DNA from: an uncultured Acidobacteriia bacterium
GTDB taxonomy: Bacteria > Acidobacteriota > Terriglobia > Bryobacterales > Bryobacteraceae
Direction of reading: 5' to 3'
Assembly (NCBI GenBank): GCA_903892565.1
Contig: CAITIX010000339.1
Location: 1 to 32,408, forward strand
DNA length: 32,408 bases
Part shown: piece by piece, positions 31,806 to 32,408 of the stretch
Position numbering within the stretch: position 1 is the first letter of the stretch
Layout: each line of letters begins with the position of its first letter
Program-made: the position numbers and the translations under genes
Notes under the pieces: model-generated
Seen by the model: only the letters and a program-made list of their open reading frames with translations
What the model was told of the DNA's origin: nothing
Databases searched by the model: none

Positions 31806-31917
31806 TCAGGCGCGTTCTATTTGTCCAACAGCTGCGCAGCGCCAACGGTGGCGCGTCACCAACAGCGGCGCGGGGCTTTTAACAGAATACGCCACACGCA
31901 GCGCGAAGCTTCGCCCG

Positions 31918-31972
31918 AAAAAGAAATCGGGACTCCACGAGCTGTCCTATGCGACAGATCGCGAAGTCCCGA
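31918..31972 (-). terminator. Rho-independent terminator of the right-edge gene
   Basis: On the minus strand the stem TCGGGACT (31972-31965) / AGTCCCGA (31934-31927) encloses an inner stem CTGTC/GACAG (31957-31953 / 31946-31942) and is followed by TTTCTTTTT (31926-31918). It lies 29 nt after the stop of the gene at the right edge. The rest of 31806-32000 is the upstream region of the methyltransferase; no clear promoter was found there. Confidence 0.75.
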
Positions 31973-32000
31973 GTTTCAAAATATGAACTCCGAACGGAGC

Positions 32001-32408
32001 TTAGTTCCCAGCGGGGGCCGCGCGCGAGTGGGGCGGCGGACCAAAACCGCCAAAGGGACCACCGCCGCCGATGAGCATCCGCGCTACGCCCGCCGCTTGC
32101 GCGGAGGTCACCGTAATGCCGAGGTGCGGAAGTTCCGCAAGGACTGCTTGCGCGGCCGCAACACCGGCCGCCAGATTACTGCTGTTCGCGGTGTTGATAA
32201 TACCCTCCTGCTTCACAATGTCGGCACCGCTGCCGCCGGGAGCAAGATCCGCAGCCAAGGCCGCATACGCTGCACTCAGAGCGGTCGCGTTTGTCTGACG
32301 CGTCGCTTGCTGAGTTTCAATATCGGAAACCAGGCTCGCGTCGCCCGTTAGCTTGGACGTCGTGGCGGAATCCAACTTGAGATACCGCGCGATGTTGGTC
32401 AGCTGCCC
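32001..32408 (-). CDS. Unknown Ala-rich protein, 5' part outside the window
   Basis: The frame is open to the window edge, reading QLTNIARYLKLDSATTSKL at the right boundary, so the visible ~135 residues are the C-terminal part of a larger protein. It is Ala/Ser/Thr-rich and helical in character (DIETQQATRQTNATALSAAYAAL), with an LPHLGITVTSAQAAGVARMLIGG segment and a Gly/Pro-rich end (GGGPFGGFGPPPHSRAAPAGN). The composition and the phrase YLKLDSATTSKL recall periplasmic Spy/CpxP-like proteins common in acidobacteria, but I cannot assign a family. A terminator follows. Confidence 0.6.
   Translation of the reverse strand, partial: GQLTNIARYLKLDSATTSKLTGDASLVSDIETQQATRQTNATALSAAYAALAADLAPGGSGADIVKQEGIINTANSSNLAAGVAAAQAVLAELPHLGITVTSAQAAGVARMLIGGGGPFGGFGPPPHSRAAPAGN

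Noticed and set aside
31806-31916. Promoter of the methyltransferase gene
   Set aside because: Hexamers such as TATTCT and TTGGCG exist on the minus strand, but none are paired at 16-18 nt, so no promoter is called.

Overview
The window is a GC-rich, gene-dense bacterial chromosome segment. Gene content (HpnC/HpnD squalene route with HpnA, HpnG and Shc, a DUF4159 protein, LptE with HolA, a KhpB protein with an Arg/Gly tail) points to a Gram-negative soil bacterium, most likely an acidobacterium of the Solibacter/Bryobacter type. The organism call is inference; there is no rRNA in the window.

Left part (1-7500): the window opens in the edge of an insertion sequence. Next come rpsT, a structured palindromic repeat, and then a minus-strand envelope operon psd-pssA-(Asd-like)-lptE-holA whose genes mostly overlap by 4-8 nt. 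Upstream on the same strand is a secreted M1-type metallopeptidase. Middle (7500-13200): a secreted DUF4159 protein; an arsR-AHSA1-YCII operon with a clear promoter and a 16-bp palindrome over the start codon; and the conserved rpmH-rnpA-yidD-yidC-khpB cluster (ribosome, RNase P, membrane insertion). A strong hairpin terminator separates this from mnmE and a MATE exporter. These converge on a minus-strand group coding for a two-domain beta-oxidation enzyme, a flavodoxin-like protein, a pirin and a secreted protein of unknown function.

Right part (20800-30500): a nine-gene minus-strand hopanoid operon, in transcription order ispH, shc, hpnA, hpnG, two zinc MDR dehydrogenases, hpnC, hpnD and a HupE/UreJ-like membrane protein with an EF-hand loop. 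It joins supply of the C5 precursors (IspH), squalene synthesis (HpnC/HpnD), cyclisation (Shc) and side-chain processing (HpnG). The paired dehydrogenases just after hpnG are candidates for the uncharacterised reduction of ribosylhopane to bacteriohopanetetrol. hpnE and hpnH are not in the window. Upstream lie a CmoB-like methyltransferase and the 3' part of an unknown gene that runs off the right edge.

A recurrent feature is very short mRNA leaders: the best promoters of rpsT, arsR and ispH place the transcription start within about 0-8 nt of the start codon. No tRNA, rRNA, CRISPR array or prophage was seen, and no gene-free stretch exceeds 300 bases.
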